A DNA stretch of 64,000 nucleotides from Paenibacillus sacheonensis (GCF_009909195.1 NZ_JAAAMU010000004.1:124001-188000); one strand, 5' to 3'; positions 1 through 8,439 are shown, counted from the first letter of the stretch. The notes: generated by a model from the letters alone, not told the origin. Made by a program: numbers and translations.

Positions 1-215
1 CTTCCAAAGCGGTTGATGCCGTATTTGATGCCATCTCCGACTCGCTGCAAGGCGGCGATAAAGTACAATTGGTGGGCTTCGGTAACTTCGAGGTGAAAAG
101 CCGCGAGGCGCGCAAGGGCCGCAACCCGCAAACGGGCGAAGAGATCGACATCCCGGCCAGCAAGATCCCGTCTTTCAAAGCTGGTAAATCGCTGAAAGAT
201 TTGGTCTCCAAATAA
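1..215 (+). CDS. hbs: HU family DNA-binding protein, C-terminal part (cut by window start)
   Basis: Frame 3 is open from base 3 to a TAA at 213-215 and gives the last 70 residues of an HU histone-like protein (family length about 90 aa). The beta-arm is clear: VGFGNFEV is followed by the [13 protein letters not shown] turn and the [13 protein letters not shown] tail. HU is a dimer that bends and compacts DNA in the nucleoid. The start codon lies outside the window. A strong terminator follows at once. In B. subtilis hbs also sits just upstream of the mtrB/hepS region, which supports the identity. Confidence 0.95.
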   Translation, partial: SKAVDAVFDAISDSLQGGDKVQLVGFGNFEVKSREARKGRNPQTGEEIDIPASKIPSFKAGKSLKDLVSK

Positions 216-238
216 GAAGCGGCATTGCCGTTTGATAA

Positions 239-270
239 CGTCCGGATGCGACTCGCATCCGGGCGTTTTT
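239..270 (+). terminator. Intrinsic terminator of the HU gene
   Basis: A 12-bp stem (239-250 with 254-265, one G-T pair) has a 3-base loop and is followed by five T at 266-270. It lies 23 bases after the HU stop codon. Confidence 0.9.
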
Positions 271-377
271 CGATTGACGGCCGCTTGTTGCACTGGGTTT
301 GCCTCTATTGACAACCGTAAGCAATTCCAGTAGACTTTTGTTTGCGGTTCCGGCTGCTGCAGTTGTATATCGCATGT

Positions 378-454
378 CGGGTGTTAGCTCAGCTTGGTAG
401 AGCGCTACCTTGGGGTGGTAGAGGTCGCCAGTTCAAATCCGGTACACCCGACCA
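378..454 (+). tRNA. tRNA-Pro (anticodon GGG)
   Basis: A full 77-base cloverleaf. The acceptor arm CGGGTGT (378-384) pairs with ACACCCG (444-450), followed by discriminator A and an encoded CCA (452-454). The anticodon stem CTACC/GGTAG encloses loop TTGGGGT, so the anticodon is GGG at 412-414, reading CCC/CCU proline codons. The T arm contains GTTCAAATC. It is a single tRNA gene between HU and mtrB, with no neighbouring tRNA. Confidence 0.95.
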
Positions 455-595
455 GTTCTAGCATTTTACGGCTGCTATCTCGATAAAGGAATTTCGGGGG
501 GCAGTTTTTTAAATATCAGGACGACGTGATGCTTTACCCGAAGCGGCGTGCTGGTCGAACAATCCGATTTCGATCTCATGAGGAGGGCATCGCAC

Positions 596-820
596 ATGAT
601 GGACCAGAATGGTGAATACATAATCGTGAAAGCCAAAGCGCAGGGCGTACAGGTCATTGGCTTGACGCGCGGACAGGATACGAAGTTCCATCACACCGAG
701 AAGCTCGATAAAGGCGAATTGCTCATCTGTCAATTTACGGATCATACGTCGGCCATCAAAATCCGCGGCAAAGCGACCGTAATGACGAAATACGGGACCA
801 TCGATACGGAGGTTGAATGA
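596..820 (+). CDS. mtrB: Tryptophan RNA-binding attenuation protein TRAP (MtrB)
   Basis: This 74-aa protein matches the TRAP family (75 aa in B. subtilis). TRAP forms an 11-subunit ring that binds tryptophan and then wraps RNA carrying GAG/UAG repeats. The core [22 protein letters not shown] and HTSAIKIRG segments are present. The residues equivalent to the B. subtilis RNA-binding Lys37, Lys56 and Arg58 are Lys36, Lys55 and Arg57 here. The start is ATG 596 (or the adjacent ATG 599) after GAGGAGGG at 580-587; the frame stays open upstream to 548 but lacks a better ribosome site. Its expected target, the trp leader at 11178-11232, lies in this same window. The folE gene that precedes mtrB in B. 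subtilis is absent. Confidence 0.95.
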   Translation: MMDQNGEYIIVKAKAQGVQVIGLTRGQDTKFHHTEKLDKGELLICQFTDHTSAIKIRGKATVMTKYGTIDTEVE

Positions 821-845
821 AAAGCAGGCATAGCCTGCTTTTTTA
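821..845 (+). terminator. Intrinsic terminator after mtrB
   Basis: A 9-bp perfect stem (821-829 with 833-841), 3-base loop and T-run, directly abutting the mtrB stop codon. Confidence 0.88.
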
Positions 846-897
846 GTTTGTACACTAAGAGAAGCAGGACATTCTGTGCGCGAAAGAAGGATGCTTC

Positions 898-1431
898 ATG
901 CCGCATTGGAAAGGGCTTCTCTATGCCAGCACCATCACGCTTGCCGTCACGCTGCTCATTACCGTGCTGCCGCTCGCGAACGATCGGATGAACGAGGGGG
1001 CGCGCGACGTAGCCGTCTTCCATCCCGTTCCCATCAAGCGGCTTAGCTCGGATACGGTCGTCGATTCCATGCTCGGTTTGAATTTGACTTTGAAGGTGAA
1101 GAAGGTAGCATGGAACGGGTCCGTGCTGAGCGTGGATTTATCGAATGAGGAATATGGGAATGCTGTAGACAGATGGATGGACGATCTGCGCCGGCTGTTC
1201 GAGTTCGCATTCGTCCGTACGGATAACGTAAACCGTGTGCTCGTCAGGTTCGTTGCGCCGCTGCAGCCGCAAGCGGAAGACGTGCGCAGCGACGTTCGAA
1301 TGCTGGCCGCGGTCGACGTCAGGCGGAGCGATGCCTGGTTGGCCACAGAACTGTCAAACTTAGGCGCCGCGAAGCCTTTTCAAGAGGAAATATGGCGTCA
1401 GCGCTTGCGTTTGTCCGCCTCTCCGTTGTAG
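898..1431 (+). CDS. Membrane-anchored protein of unknown function
   Basis: 177 aa, ATG after an AGAAGGATG ribosome site. Residues about 8-27 form one hydrophobic segment (LYASTITLAVTLLITVLPLA) followed by a soluble extracytoplasmic part with alternating strands and helices (LTLKVKKVAW, VLSVDLSN, RLFEFAFVR, VNRVLVRFV). The soluble part resembles the general GerMN/sporulation lipoprotein-type fold in pattern only, and I cannot assign it. It sits between the mtrB terminator and the hepS promoter, so it is probably transcribed alone. No catalytic motif is visible. Confidence 0.75.
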   Translation: MPHWKGLLYASTITLAVTLLITVLPLANDRMNEGARDVAVFHPVPIKRLSSDTVVDSMLGLNLTLKVKKVAWNGSVLSVDLSNEEYGNAVDRWMDDLRRLFEFAFVRTDNVNRVLVRFVAPLQPQAEDVRSDVRMLAAVDVRRSDAWLATELSNLGAAKPFQEEIWRQRLRLSASPL

Positions 1432-1448
1432 CGAAACGTCAAACATAG

Positions 1449-1457
1449 TGCTATAAT
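1449..1457 (+). promoter_or_regulatory. Extended -10 promoter for the hepS operon
   Basis: TGcTATAAT lies about 155 bases before hepS: a perfect -10 hexamer at 1452-1457 with an extended TGn. No good -35 stands at 17 bases, so the extended -10 would have to carry recognition. Confidence 0.5.
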
Positions 1458-1610
1458 TATTGAGATTATAAAGCAGCTAACCTTGAAATATAAGAAAGTC
1501 CGATTGCTTCCGATCGATCTTTGCTTAACTATTTGGGGGAAGAAACCGCTCCGCGGGTGCATGACGGTGTCCCGTTTCTTCAAAAGCTGAACTGTCCGGA
1601 GGCTAGGCCA

Positions 1611-2477
1611 ATGAAACCATACAGAATCCCCGAGATCGCTAAAAAGTACGTGGAGTACGATATGATTCAAGCCCATACAGAGTTGCCGGATTTCCCCGAC
1701 GCGCGGGCCCGGCTGCTCTTTGCTTTTCTATCGAATCAACGTACGCCGCTGCTTCACAGCGAGCTCTACGCGTTGGTCGTTTCGCTTGTACAGCTAGGCA
1801 TGGATACCCATGACATGATCGACGAATCGGGACGCCTTGCCGAGAAGGAAATGCGTTCGCGGCAGCTGAAGATCCTCGCTGGCGATTATTACAGCAGCCG
1901 CTTCTACCAGCTGCTTGCGCAGGCGGGGCAAGTGGGCATGATCAAGCGGATCAGCAACGGCGTTTGCGAAGTCAACAAACTGAAAGTTAATTTTTACATG
2001 AGAATGAAACAGCTGAAGCTGAACGCCGAGGATTACTTGAATCAGTGCGTTCAGTTGAAAACGGAGCTCTTCACGGTATTCACGGAAATCATGGACGAGA
2101 AGATGACGCGCATCTGGACGGAACTGCTTCAGGGACTCGGCCGTTGCGAGGTCCTCATGGACGAGCTGATTCGCAGCGACAAGCCGGAACGTTTCAGTCA
2201 CAGCTGGGGGTATTGGCATGTGCTTGGCGTTGGGACGGACGAAGAGAAGCGCAAGTTGGAAGGGAAGCCGTTGGAGCCTTCGTTCGCTGCCGCGCTGCTG
2301 TCGGCCTACGACATTCGCGGCCAGCTGTCCGCGAAGATCAGCCAGTCCGTATCCCAAGTGCAAGCCATCGCTGCGCGTCTGGATTCCGAGAAGCTTATGC
2401 GCGAACTGCAACAGATCGGAGAGACGTTCCTGCGTCCGCTCCTCCCGGCGGCTTCCGCCCTCAACGACAGAAGGTAA
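1611..2477 (+). CDS. hepS: Heptaprenyl diphosphate synthase component I
   Basis: 288 aa. The small, non-catalytic partner of the two-subunit heptaprenyl diphosphate synthase, which makes the C35 side chain of menaquinone with HepT (5562-6536). The family pattern is visible in LGMDTHDMID, the LKILAGDYYSSRFYQLLA block (ILAGDY is the HepS hallmark) and the following helices. It is somewhat longer than the B. subtilis protein (about 250 aa), mainly at the C-terminus. Start ATG 1611 is chosen over the upstream in-frame 1521 because GGAGG at 1598-1602 lies 8 bases before it and homology begins there. It is the first gene of the menaquinone cluster and is 11 bases from menG. Confidence 0.9.
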   Translation: MKPYRIPEIAKKYVEYDMIQAHTELPDFPDARARLLFAFLSNQRTPLLHSELYALVVSLVQLGMDTHDMIDESGRLAEKEMRSRQLKILAGDYYSSRFYQLLAQAGQVGMIKRISNGVCEVNKLKVNFYMRMKQLKLNAEDYLNQCVQLKTELFTVFTEIMDEKMTRIWTELLQGLGRCEVLMDELIRSDKPERFSHSWGYWHVLGVGTDEEKRKLEGKPLEPSFAAALLSAYDIRGQLSAKISQSVSQVQAIAARLDSEKLMRELQQIGETFLRPLLPAASALNDRR

Positions 2478-2488
2478 GGTGACAGATC

Positions 2489-3205
2489 TTGCAATCCAAA
2501 TCGAAAGAAGAATATGTGCATGACGTATTTGAAAGCATAGCACCGAAATACGACTTAATGAACGACCTGATCAGTTTTCGCAGGCACAAGGCATGGCGTG
2601 CGTTCACGATGCGCAAAATGAACATGCAGCCGGGCCAAACGGCGATCGATCTATGCTGCGGCACTTGCGATTGGACGATTGCCCTGGCGCGGGCAAGCAA
2701 GACCGGCGAAGTCGTCGGACTGGACTTCAGCCATAACATGCTGGAAGTCGGCAAGCAGAAGGTACACCGGGAAGGGCTCGATCAGCAGATTTCCCTGCAT
2801 CAAGGCAATGCAATGGCGCTGCCTTTCGAGGACAACCGGTTTGATTTCGCGACTATCGGCTTCGGGTTGCGGAACGTTCCGGATCTGGAACAGGTTTTAC
2901 GCGAGATGATGCGCGTAGTGAAGCCGGGCGGACAGGTCGTCTGCCTGGAAACGTCCAAGCCCATGTGGCAGCCGTTCAAAGCGATTTATTACTTGTACTT
3001 CGAGCGGATCATGCCGACGTTGGGCAAGCTGTTCGGCAAGTACGAGCAGTACAAGTGGCTTCCGGAGTCGCTGAAGGCATTCCCGGATTCCAATCAGCTG
3101 GCAGAAAAGTTCCGTGAAATCGGTCTTCGTAACGTGCATGCTTATCCGCTGTTCGGAGGCGTCGCGGCTTTACACACGGGGACGAAGGGAACGGACAAAA
3201 AATGA
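2489..3205 (+). CDS. menG: Demethylmenaquinone methyltransferase
   Basis: 238 aa, TTG start, UbiE/MenG family. It transfers a methyl group from SAM to demethylmenaquinone, the last step of menaquinone synthesis. Motifs: [18 protein letters not shown] at the N-terminus, SAM-binding motif [17 protein letters not shown] near residues 52-67, [14 protein letters not shown], and [13 protein letters not shown] near residue 120. Position 2 of motif I reads CGTCDW where CGTGDW is usual. The TTG start follows AAGGTAAGGTG. The stop overlaps the ubiA start (ATGA). Gene order hepS-menG is as in B. subtilis, but hepT is displaced by three inserted genes. Confidence 0.95.
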   Translation: MQSKSKEEYVHDVFESIAPKYDLMNDLISFRRHKAWRAFTMRKMNMQPGQTAIDLCCGTCDWTIALARASKTGEVVGLDFSHNMLEVGKQKVHREGLDQQISLHQGNAMALPFEDNRFDFATIGFGLRNVPDLEQVLREMMRVVKPGGQVVCLETSKPMWQPFKAIYYLYFERIMPTLGKLFGKYEQYKWLPESLKAFPDSNQLAEKFREIGLRNVHAYPLFGGVAALHTGTKGTDKK

Positions 3206-4077
3206 TACGCAAAACTCGCATTATCTTAGAAATGATCAAAGTAGAACATACGGTTTTTGCGCTGCCGTTCGCGTTTATGGGCGCGATGATCGGCGCCGTC
3301 ATGCAGGAGCAGCGGCTGCCGGACTGGGCGGAGATCGGATGGATTCTGCTTGCGATGATCGGCGCGCGCAGCGCCGCCATGGGCTTGAACCGGGTTATCG
3401 ACCGCGTCATGGACGCCAAGAATCCGCGCACCGCGAAACGGGCGATTCCGGCAGGGCTGCTGAAAGCCGGCGAAGTCGTCGTGTTCATTGCGGTGTCCTT
3501 TGTCGTGCTGTTTATCGCGGCTTCGCAGTTGGACCCGATCTGCATGATGCTGATGCCGGTCGCCGTCTTCTTCCTCGTTCTTTATTCCTACTCGAAACGT
3601 TTCACTTGGCTTTGCCATGTCGTGCTCGGCATTACGATCGGTCTTGCTCCGCTCGGCGGCTGGATCGCCGTCACGGGACATCTGAATGCCGCGGCATGGG
3701 TATTGTACGGTTCCGTCGTCTTCTGGCTTGCGGGCTTCGACACCATATATGCGTGCCAGGATTTCGAGTTCGACCGCCGCGAACGGGTGCATTCCATTCC
3801 GGCCCGGTTCGGGCTTGCGGGCGGTCTTCGCATCGCGCGCGTGTTCCACTTGCTGACCGCAATCGGCTTCATATCGCTATATTGGATGACGGATTTGAGC
3901 TGGCTTTATTTGATCGGCGCCATCGCTTCGGTCGGATTTCTCGGTTACCAGCATCTGCTCGTGAAGCCGAACGATATCAGCCGGGTGCAGACGGCATTCT
4001 TCACGATGAACGGCGCGTTGAGCATCACCTTGTTTGCCTTCACGCTGCTTGATCTGGTGGTGCTGCACGAATGGTAG
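3202..4077 (+). CDS. ubiA: UbiA-like prenyltransferase (menaquinone, futalosine-type)
   Basis: 291 aa integral membrane enzyme of the UbiA superfamily. It carries both aspartate-rich motifs, [15 protein letters not shown] and [13 protein letters not shown], which bind the prenyl diphosphate via Mg2+, plus about eight hydrophobic helices. UbiA proteins prenylate an aromatic acid; next to UbiX, MqnA and HepST the most likely acceptor is 1,4-dihydroxy-6-naphthoate of the futalosine menaquinone pathway (the role often called MqnP). It overlaps menG by 4 bases and ubiX by 7, so translation is coupled. The name ubiA here describes the family, not ubiquinone synthesis. The substrate is inferred from context. 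Confidence 0.88.
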   Translation: MIRKTRIILEMIKVEHTVFALPFAFMGAMIGAVMQEQRLPDWAEIGWILLAMIGARSAAMGLNRVIDRVMDAKNPRTAKRAIPAGLLKAGEVVVFIAVSFVVLFIAASQLDPICMMLMPVAVFFLVLYSYSKRFTWLCHVVLGITIGLAPLGGWIAVTGHLNAAAWVLYGSVVFWLAGFDTIYACQDFEFDRRERVHSIPARFGLAGGLRIARVFHLLTAIGFISLYWMTDLSWLYLIGAIASVGFLGYQHLLVKPNDISRVQTAFFTMNGALSITLFAFTLLDLVVLHEW

Positions 4078-4706
4078 GGGAATCAATCGGCGCGGCGCGC
4101 AGGCGCTGGGTCGTCGGCATTACGGGAGCGAGCGGTTCCGCGTATGGCGTTCGGTTGATCGAAAGCCTGCTGGGCAGCGGCATGGATGTTCATCTTGTCG
4201 TGACGGACGCCGGCTGGCGAGTGCTGAAGGAAGAGCTCGGCTGGGAGGTAACGAAGCGCCAGGCCGCGCTTGCTGGTCATTTCGAAGAAGCGCTGGCGCA
4301 GAACAGGCTGACGCTGCATCCCAACGGCGATATCGGCGCTTCGATCGCAAGCGGCTCATTCCGCGTGGAGGGCATGATCATCATGCCTTGCTCGATGGGG
4401 ACGCTGGCGTCGATCGCGCACGGCATTTCCGACGATTTGATGACGCGGGCCGCGGATGTTATGCTGAAGGAAGGGCGCAAGCTGCTTATCGTTCCGAGAG
4501 AAACGCCGCTGCATGCGATTCACCTGGAGAACATGCTTACGCTTGCCAGGCTGGGGGTCCGAATCGTCCCGGCCATGCCGGCTTTTTATTACGGCCCGCA
4601 GAGCATGGCAGACATGGTCGATTTCATGGTAGGGAAAGTGCTTGATCAGCTTCCGCTGGAGCATGATTTGTACAGAAGATGGGGAGATGAACAGCATGGG
4701 AACTAA
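4071..4706 (+). CDS. ubiX: UbiX-family flavin prenyltransferase
   Basis: 211 aa. UbiX makes prenylated FMN, the cofactor of UbiD-type decarboxylases. The N-terminal FMN-binding GITGASGSAYGVRL motif is near residues 16-29; IIMPCSMGTLASIAHGISDDL and LIVPRETPLHAIHLENM complete the signature. In futalosine-pathway organisms UbiX/UbiD homologues remove the carboxyl group of the prenylated naphthoate. No UbiD gene is in this window. It overlaps ubiA by 7 bases and mqnA by 11. Confidence 0.92.
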   Translation: MVGESIGAARRRWVVGITGASGSAYGVRLIESLLGSGMDVHLVVTDAGWRVLKEELGWEVTKRQAALAGHFEEALAQNRLTLHPNGDIGASIASGSFRVEGMIIMPCSMGTLASIAHGISDDLMTRAADVMLKEGRKLLIVPRETPLHAIHLENMLTLARLGVRIVPAMPAFYYGPQSMADMVDFMVGKVLDQLPLEHDLYRRWGDEQHGN

Positions 4707-5565
4707 TCGCCCGATTACGGTCGGCCGCATTGACTATGCGAATGTTTGGCCTATTTTTCATTATGCGGAGCAGCAGCTGCCGGAGGACCGGTTTCGCATC
4801 GAGAAGCGCGTGCCGGCCGCCCTTAACCGGGCGCTGAGGCAAGGCGAGATCGACATCACGTCGATGTCTTCGTTCGCCTATGCGGAGAACGCCGATAACT
4901 ATTTGGTGCTCCCGGATTTGTCCGTAAGTGCGAAGGGCCGCGTCAATTCCATTCTTCTGTTTATGAAAAAGCCGCTTGATCAGGTGCTGAGAGGGCGAAT
5001 CGCGATGACGACGACATCTGCCACTTCCGTCAATCTACTGAAGATTCTGATGAAGCTCTATTATCAAGCCGAGCCTTCCTATGTCACGATGGAGCCTTCC
5101 CTGGATGACATGCTTGCCGAAGCGGACGCGGCGCTGCTGATTGGAGACACGGCGATTCATGCATCGTGGGCCAATCGGCATAAGGGACTTGCCGTCATCG
5201 ATCTAGGCGAATTATGGCGCAGCTGGACCGGTTACGGGATGACGTTCGCTTTGGTCGCGGTCCGCAGGGAAGTCGCCGAACGCGATCCCGAAGCCGTGTC
5301 CGATGTCCTGCATGCTTTAACGGAAAGCAAAGAGCGAAGTCTGCGCGATTTGAATCCTTTGATCGCCAAAGCGTGTGCCCAGCTGGGCGGAGAACCTTCA
5401 TATTGGCATCGTTATTTTCATGAGCTACACTACAATTTCGGATCGGACGAGCAGGCGGGCCTGTCGCTGTACTTCGACTATGCGCATCAGCTGGGATTGC
5501 TGCCGCATGAGGTGCATATGCGATTCTTCGAGGACCATGCAGCTCTTAAGGTGAAGAACGAATGA
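4696..5565 (+). CDS. mqnA: Chorismate dehydratase, futalosine menaquinone pathway
   Basis: 289 aa, MqnA/MqnD periplasmic-binding-like fold. MqnA converts chorismate to 3-enolpyruvoylbenzoate, the first step of the futalosine route. Family signatures are VGRIDYANVWPIFHY at the N-terminus and DITSMSSFAYAEN near residue 53, then LLIGDTAIHA. Start ATG 4696 has GGGGAG nine bases upstream; the in-frame ATG at 4687 has no spacing to that site. It is placed between UbiX and HepT and overlaps hepT by 4 bases. Choosing MqnA over MqnD rests on the N-terminal signature and length; substrate specificity is not proven by sequence alone. Confidence 0.9.
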   Translation: MGTNRPITVGRIDYANVWPIFHYAEQQLPEDRFRIEKRVPAALNRALRQGEIDITSMSSFAYAENADNYLVLPDLSVSAKGRVNSILLFMKKPLDQVLRGRIAMTTTSATSVNLLKILMKLYYQAEPSYVTMEPSLDDMLAEADAALLIGDTAIHASWANRHKGLAVIDLGELWRSWTGYGMTFALVAVRREVAERDPEAVSDVLHALTESKERSLRDLNPLIAKACAQLGGEPSYWHRYFHELHYNFGSDEQAGLSLYFDYAHQLGLLPHEVHMRFFEDHAALKVKNE

Positions 5566-6536
5566 AACTACTTGATATTTACGCCAAAATGAAAAGCGAC
5601 TTGGATGCGATCGAAGGGCAGCTGGCGCGCAGCGTCACTACCGATCACGCGCTGCTAAGCGATGCTTCGACGCATTTGCTGAAAGCTGGCGGGAAGCGGA
5701 TACGCCCGGTATTCGTACTGCTGTCCGGCAAGTTCGGCACCTACGACCTGAGCGTTCTTCAATTGGTCGCAGTCCCCCTGGAGCTGATTCACATGGCTTC
5801 GCTCGTGCATGACGACGTCATCGATAACGCGGAAACGCGGCGGGGTCAGTTGACCGTGAAGTCCAAATGGGACAATCGGATCGCCATGTACACGGGGGAT
5901 TACATATACGGTAAAGCGCTAGCGATGGTGACGGAGCTCGAGAATCCGGAAATTCATCAGATTTTGGCTAAAGCGATGGTGCAGATGTGCATCGGCGAAA
6001 TGGAACAAATCCGCGATTTCTTCAATACCAAGCAAACCGTTCGCAATTATCTGCTGCGCATTCGCCGCAAGACGGCGCTCCTCATCGCGGTCAGCTGCCA
6101 GCTCGGGGCGATCGCGGGAGGCGCGGACCGGAAGACGGCGAACCGGTTGTACCGCTTCGGTTACAATGTCGGCATGGCGTTCCAGATCCGGGACGATCTG
6201 CTCGACTTGCTCGGAACGGAGAAGCAGATCGGCAAGCCGCCGGGCTCCGATATTCGCCAAGGCAACATCACGCTTCCCGTGCTGCTGGCGCTGCGGGAGA
6301 CGGCCTCTGCCGTGGAGCTGCAGGAGCACATTCAACAGATTCAGGCATCGAACGGTGCAGGAGATACGAAGCGCGCGTTGAACATCATACGTAAGAGCGC
6401 CGGCATAGGCATCGCCGAGGAGATGGCCACGAGGTACATCGACAAAGCGATTGCGGCCCTGGGCGATCTGCCGAATATCCCGGCGAAGAAGAATTTGACG
6501 GATATCGCGCATTTCATAGCCAAACGAAACTACTAA
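5562..6536 (+). CDS. hepT: Heptaprenyl diphosphate synthase component II
   Basis: 324 aa catalytic subunit, trans-isoprenyl diphosphate synthase family. It elongates farnesyl diphosphate with isopentenyl diphosphate to C35 and needs HepS. GGKRIRP is at residues 43-49, the first aspartate-rich motif DDVID at 84-88 and the second DDLLD at 211-215. The ATG overlaps the mqnA stop. It is the last gene of the hepS-menG-ubiA-ubiX-mqnA cluster; ndk follows 22 bases later with its own AGGAGG. Confidence 0.96.
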   Translation: MKLLDIYAKMKSDLDAIEGQLARSVTTDHALLSDASTHLLKAGGKRIRPVFVLLSGKFGTYDLSVLQLVAVPLELIHMASLVHDDVIDNAETRRGQLTVKSKWDNRIAMYTGDYIYGKALAMVTELENPEIHQILAKAMVQMCIGEMEQIRDFFNTKQTVRNYLLRIRRKTALLIAVSCQLGAIAGGADRKTANRLYRFGYNVGMAFQIRDDLLDLLGTEKQIGKPPGSDIRQGNITLPVLLALRETASAVELQEHIQQIQASNGAGDTKRALNIIRKSAGIGIAEEMATRYIDKAIAALGDLPNIPAKKNLTDIAHFIAKRNY

Positions 6537-6558
6537 ACGCGTCTAGGAGGGAACTCGA

Positions 6559-7002
6559 ATGGAAAGAACATTTCTAATGGTAAAGCCTGACGGCGTGCAG
6601 CGCGGGTTGATCGGAGAAATCGTATCGCGATTTGAACGCAAAGGATTAAAACTGGTTGCGGCAAAATTCATGCGGATTACGCCGGAAATCGCAGAGCGCC
6701 ATTATGCGGAACATATCGGGCAGCCCTTTTATCCGCCGCTTGTAGCATTTGTGACGTCAAGTCCCGTGTTTGCCATGGTATGGCAGGGGGATAACGTGAT
6801 CGGGCTAACGCGTGCCATGATCGGCAAGACGAACGCGATCGATGCGGCACCGGGAACGATTCGTTCCGATTATGCGGTTCATACGAATTTCAATTTGATC
6901 CACGGTTCCGATTCGCCCGAAAGCGCCAAAAGGGAAATCGGCATTTTCTTCACCCCCGACGAGTTAATGGATTACACCCAATCGATCGGGCAGTGGATTT
7001 AA
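6559..7002 (+). CDS. ndk: Nucleoside diphosphate kinase
   Basis: 147 aa, normal family length. It transfers the gamma-phosphate of ATP to nucleoside diphosphates through a phosphohistidine. The active His is residue 115 in [12 protein letters not shown]; the N-terminal [18 protein letters not shown] is typical. Strong AGGAGGG site 7 bases before ATG. Gene order hepT-ndk-cheR is the same as in B. subtilis. Confidence 0.98.
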   Translation: MERTFLMVKPDGVQRGLIGEIVSRFERKGLKLVAAKFMRITPEIAERHYAEHIGQPFYPPLVAFVTSSPVFAMVWQGDNVIGLTRAMIGKTNAIDAAPGTIRSDYAVHTNFNLIHGSDSPESAKREIGIFFTPDELMDYTQSIGQWI

Positions 7003-7041
7003 TTATTTAGCGACCAAGCGTCTGCTGCGGGGGATACCGAC

Positions 7042-7824
7042 TTGGAAGACAAAGATTTCACCTTCTTTATCGAGCGGATCAAAGAGAAGACGGCCATCGA
7101 TCTGTCTCAGTACAAGGAAGCGCAGATGAAGCGCCGATTGACGACGCTCCGCGAGAAATACGGTTATGATACGTTTGCATCTTACTACGAGCAGTTGAAC
7201 CGGGATTCGAAGCTGATGAACGAGTTTTTGGATCGGATGACCATCAATGTGTCCGAGTTTTGGCGAAATCCGAGCCGTTGGGAAGCGATGGAGAAGAAAT
7301 TTCTGCCGGATGTCCTGAACGCCGGAGGCCGGGTGAAGATATGGAGCGCCGCTTGTTCGACCGGCGAAGAACCCTATACGCTTTCGATGATCGTGCATGC
7401 GCTCGGCGCGCAGGACAGGGTCTCCATTCTCGCGACGGATTTGGACGGGCTCGTGCTGCAGAAGGCCGCTCAAGGTATCTATCAGGAACGCTCGATTCGC
7501 GACGTACCCCGTAATTATTTATCCGATTACTTCGTTCGGCAGGGCAGCGGAGAGGTTGCCGTTGCGGATAAGCTGAAGCGGATCATTACCTTCAAGCAGC
7601 AGAATTTGCTTCATGATACGTTCGACGATGGATTCGATATCATCGTTTGCCGTAACGTGATGATTTACTTCACGGAAGAAGCGAAGCAAGTCTTATACCG
7701 CAAGTTCTCCAAGGCGCTTAAGCCTGGAGGACTGCTGTTCGTGGGCAGCACGGAGCAGATCTTCTCGCCGGCCCAGTACGAATTCGAATCGGCGGAGACC
7801 TTCTTCTATCGCCGCAAAGCTTAG
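7042..7824 (+). CDS. cheR: Chemotaxis receptor methyltransferase
   Basis: 260 aa, TTG start. It methylates glutamates of chemoreceptors using SAM. The N-terminal helical CheR domain (about 1-75, SQYKEAQMKRRL) is followed by the Rossmann-like domain with VKIWSAACSTGEEPYTLSM (SAM motif), ILATDLDG and DIIVCRNVMIYF. It lies 39 bases after ndk and is followed by a GC-rich hairpin. No other chemotaxis gene is nearby, as in B. subtilis. Confidence 0.96.
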   Translation: MEDKDFTFFIERIKEKTAIDLSQYKEAQMKRRLTTLREKYGYDTFASYYEQLNRDSKLMNEFLDRMTINVSEFWRNPSRWEAMEKKFLPDVLNAGGRVKIWSAACSTGEEPYTLSMIVHALGAQDRVSILATDLDGLVLQKAAQGIYQERSIRDVPRNYLSDYFVRQGSGEVAVADKLKRIITFKQQNLLHDTFDDGFDIIVCRNVMIYFTEEAKQVLYRKFSKALKPGGLLFVGSTEQIFSPAQYEFESAETFFYRRKA

Positions 7825-7846
7825 CCGCAGCCTGTAATGGGCACAT

Positions 7847-7892
7847 AGGGCCGCCGCATCACCGGATTTCAGGGTGGTCGCAGCGGCCCTTT
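7847..7892 (+). terminator. Weak terminator-like hairpin after cheR
   Basis: An 8-bp GC stem, AGGGCCGC (7847-7854) with GCGGCCCT (7883-7890), has a long loop that can itself pair. Only a short T-tract follows, so termination may be partial. Confidence 0.5.
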
Positions 7893-7965
7893 GCATGGTA
7901 TGTATAGGAACTACCGGCATCTCCAATACTGAGCATAGAAGGACATCACGCATTGGAGGTGCAGC

Positions 7966-8133
7966 ATGGACAAACGCAAAGTGATCGCGGCGTATAAGCG
8001 GGGATTTATCAGCGTCCAAGAATGCGCTCAAATCCTTGGCATCGATACGAGTCAAATGAACGGCCTGATGAACGATCCCCAATTGACCGCGGACTCGCCG
8101 CTATTGCGCGGCAGACAATCCGTCAACGGATAA
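7966..8133 (+). CDS. Small helix-turn-helix-like protein of unknown function
   Basis: 55 aa, ATG 7966 preceded by TTGGAGGTG with 6-base spacing. The sequence KVIAAYKRGFISVQECAQILGID (residues 5-27, broken here only for description) looks like the first two helices of a resolvase/sigma-type HTH: a positively charged helix, then ISVQECAQILGI. The rest is a short polar tail. It has its own terminator directly downstream and no partner gene. Whether it binds DNA is unknown; the reading frame, ribosome site and terminator make it a likely real gene. Confidence 0.65.
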   Translation: MDKRKVIAAYKRGFISVQECAQILGIDTSQMNGLMNDPQLTADSPLLRGRQSVNG

Positions 8134-8148
8134 ATAAACCTTGCTGCG

Positions 8149-8195
8149 GCTGCTCGAACCGCCTTCCCGGAAGGCGGCTCGGGCAGCTTCTTTTT
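8149..8195 (+). terminator. Long-stem intrinsic terminator
   Basis: GCTGCTCGAACCGCC at 8149-8163 pairs with the matching arm up to 8187 (one or two mismatches), with a tight loop, then TTCTTTTTC. It ends the 55-aa gene unit. Confidence 0.85.
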
Positions 8196-8230
8196 CTTGG
8201 CCGGGACGTTCACGGAAGGCTTGCATTTTC

Positions 8231-8259
8231 TTGTCAAACCGTTGACGCTATACTATAAT
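8231..8259 (+). promoter_or_regulatory. Sigma-A promoter of the aroC operon
   Basis: TTGTCA (8231-8236), 17-base spacer, TATAAT (8254-8259). Expected start of transcription is near 8266, about 174 bases before aroC. Confidence 0.75.
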
Positions 8260-8265
8260 GAGCAA

Positions 8266-8439
8266 AGATATTTGAGGCAGACATACATAACCGATAGCAT
8301 AGTTTGACCTTATACCGGCAATAGGCTCCGTGCCTATGACAGTCCATAAGGTTTAAGGGAAGGCAATGGCACTGCTGCCATGAGCGCGGCGGCGGTCATT
8401 TCTTCCTACGGTGTTCGGACATGAAGGAGGAGCTTTACT
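8266..8439 (+). promoter_or_regulatory. Structured 5' leader of aroC, class not recognised
   Basis: The leader can fold into a two-level hairpin: ACCTTAT (8307-8313) pairs with ATAAGGT (8346-8352) and encloses ATAGGC (8321-8326) with GCCTAT (8332-8337). A second hairpin ATGGCA/TGCCAT lies at 8366-8381. An AAGGAGGAG ribosome site is at 8423-8431. There is no T-box motif, no U-tract after the stems and no regular GAG/UAG array, so I cannot assign a known riboswitch class. It could be a translational regulator or an RNA-stability element. Confidence 0.45.

Noticed and set aside
3202-4706. Ubiquinone biosynthesis from the ubiA/ubiX names
   Set aside because: The Gram-positive context with mqnA, menG and hepS/hepT points to menaquinone; UbiA and UbiX are family names.
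8266-8439. T-box or TRAP site in the aroC leader
   Set aside because: No TGGnACCGCG-type motif and no regular GAG/UAG spacing.
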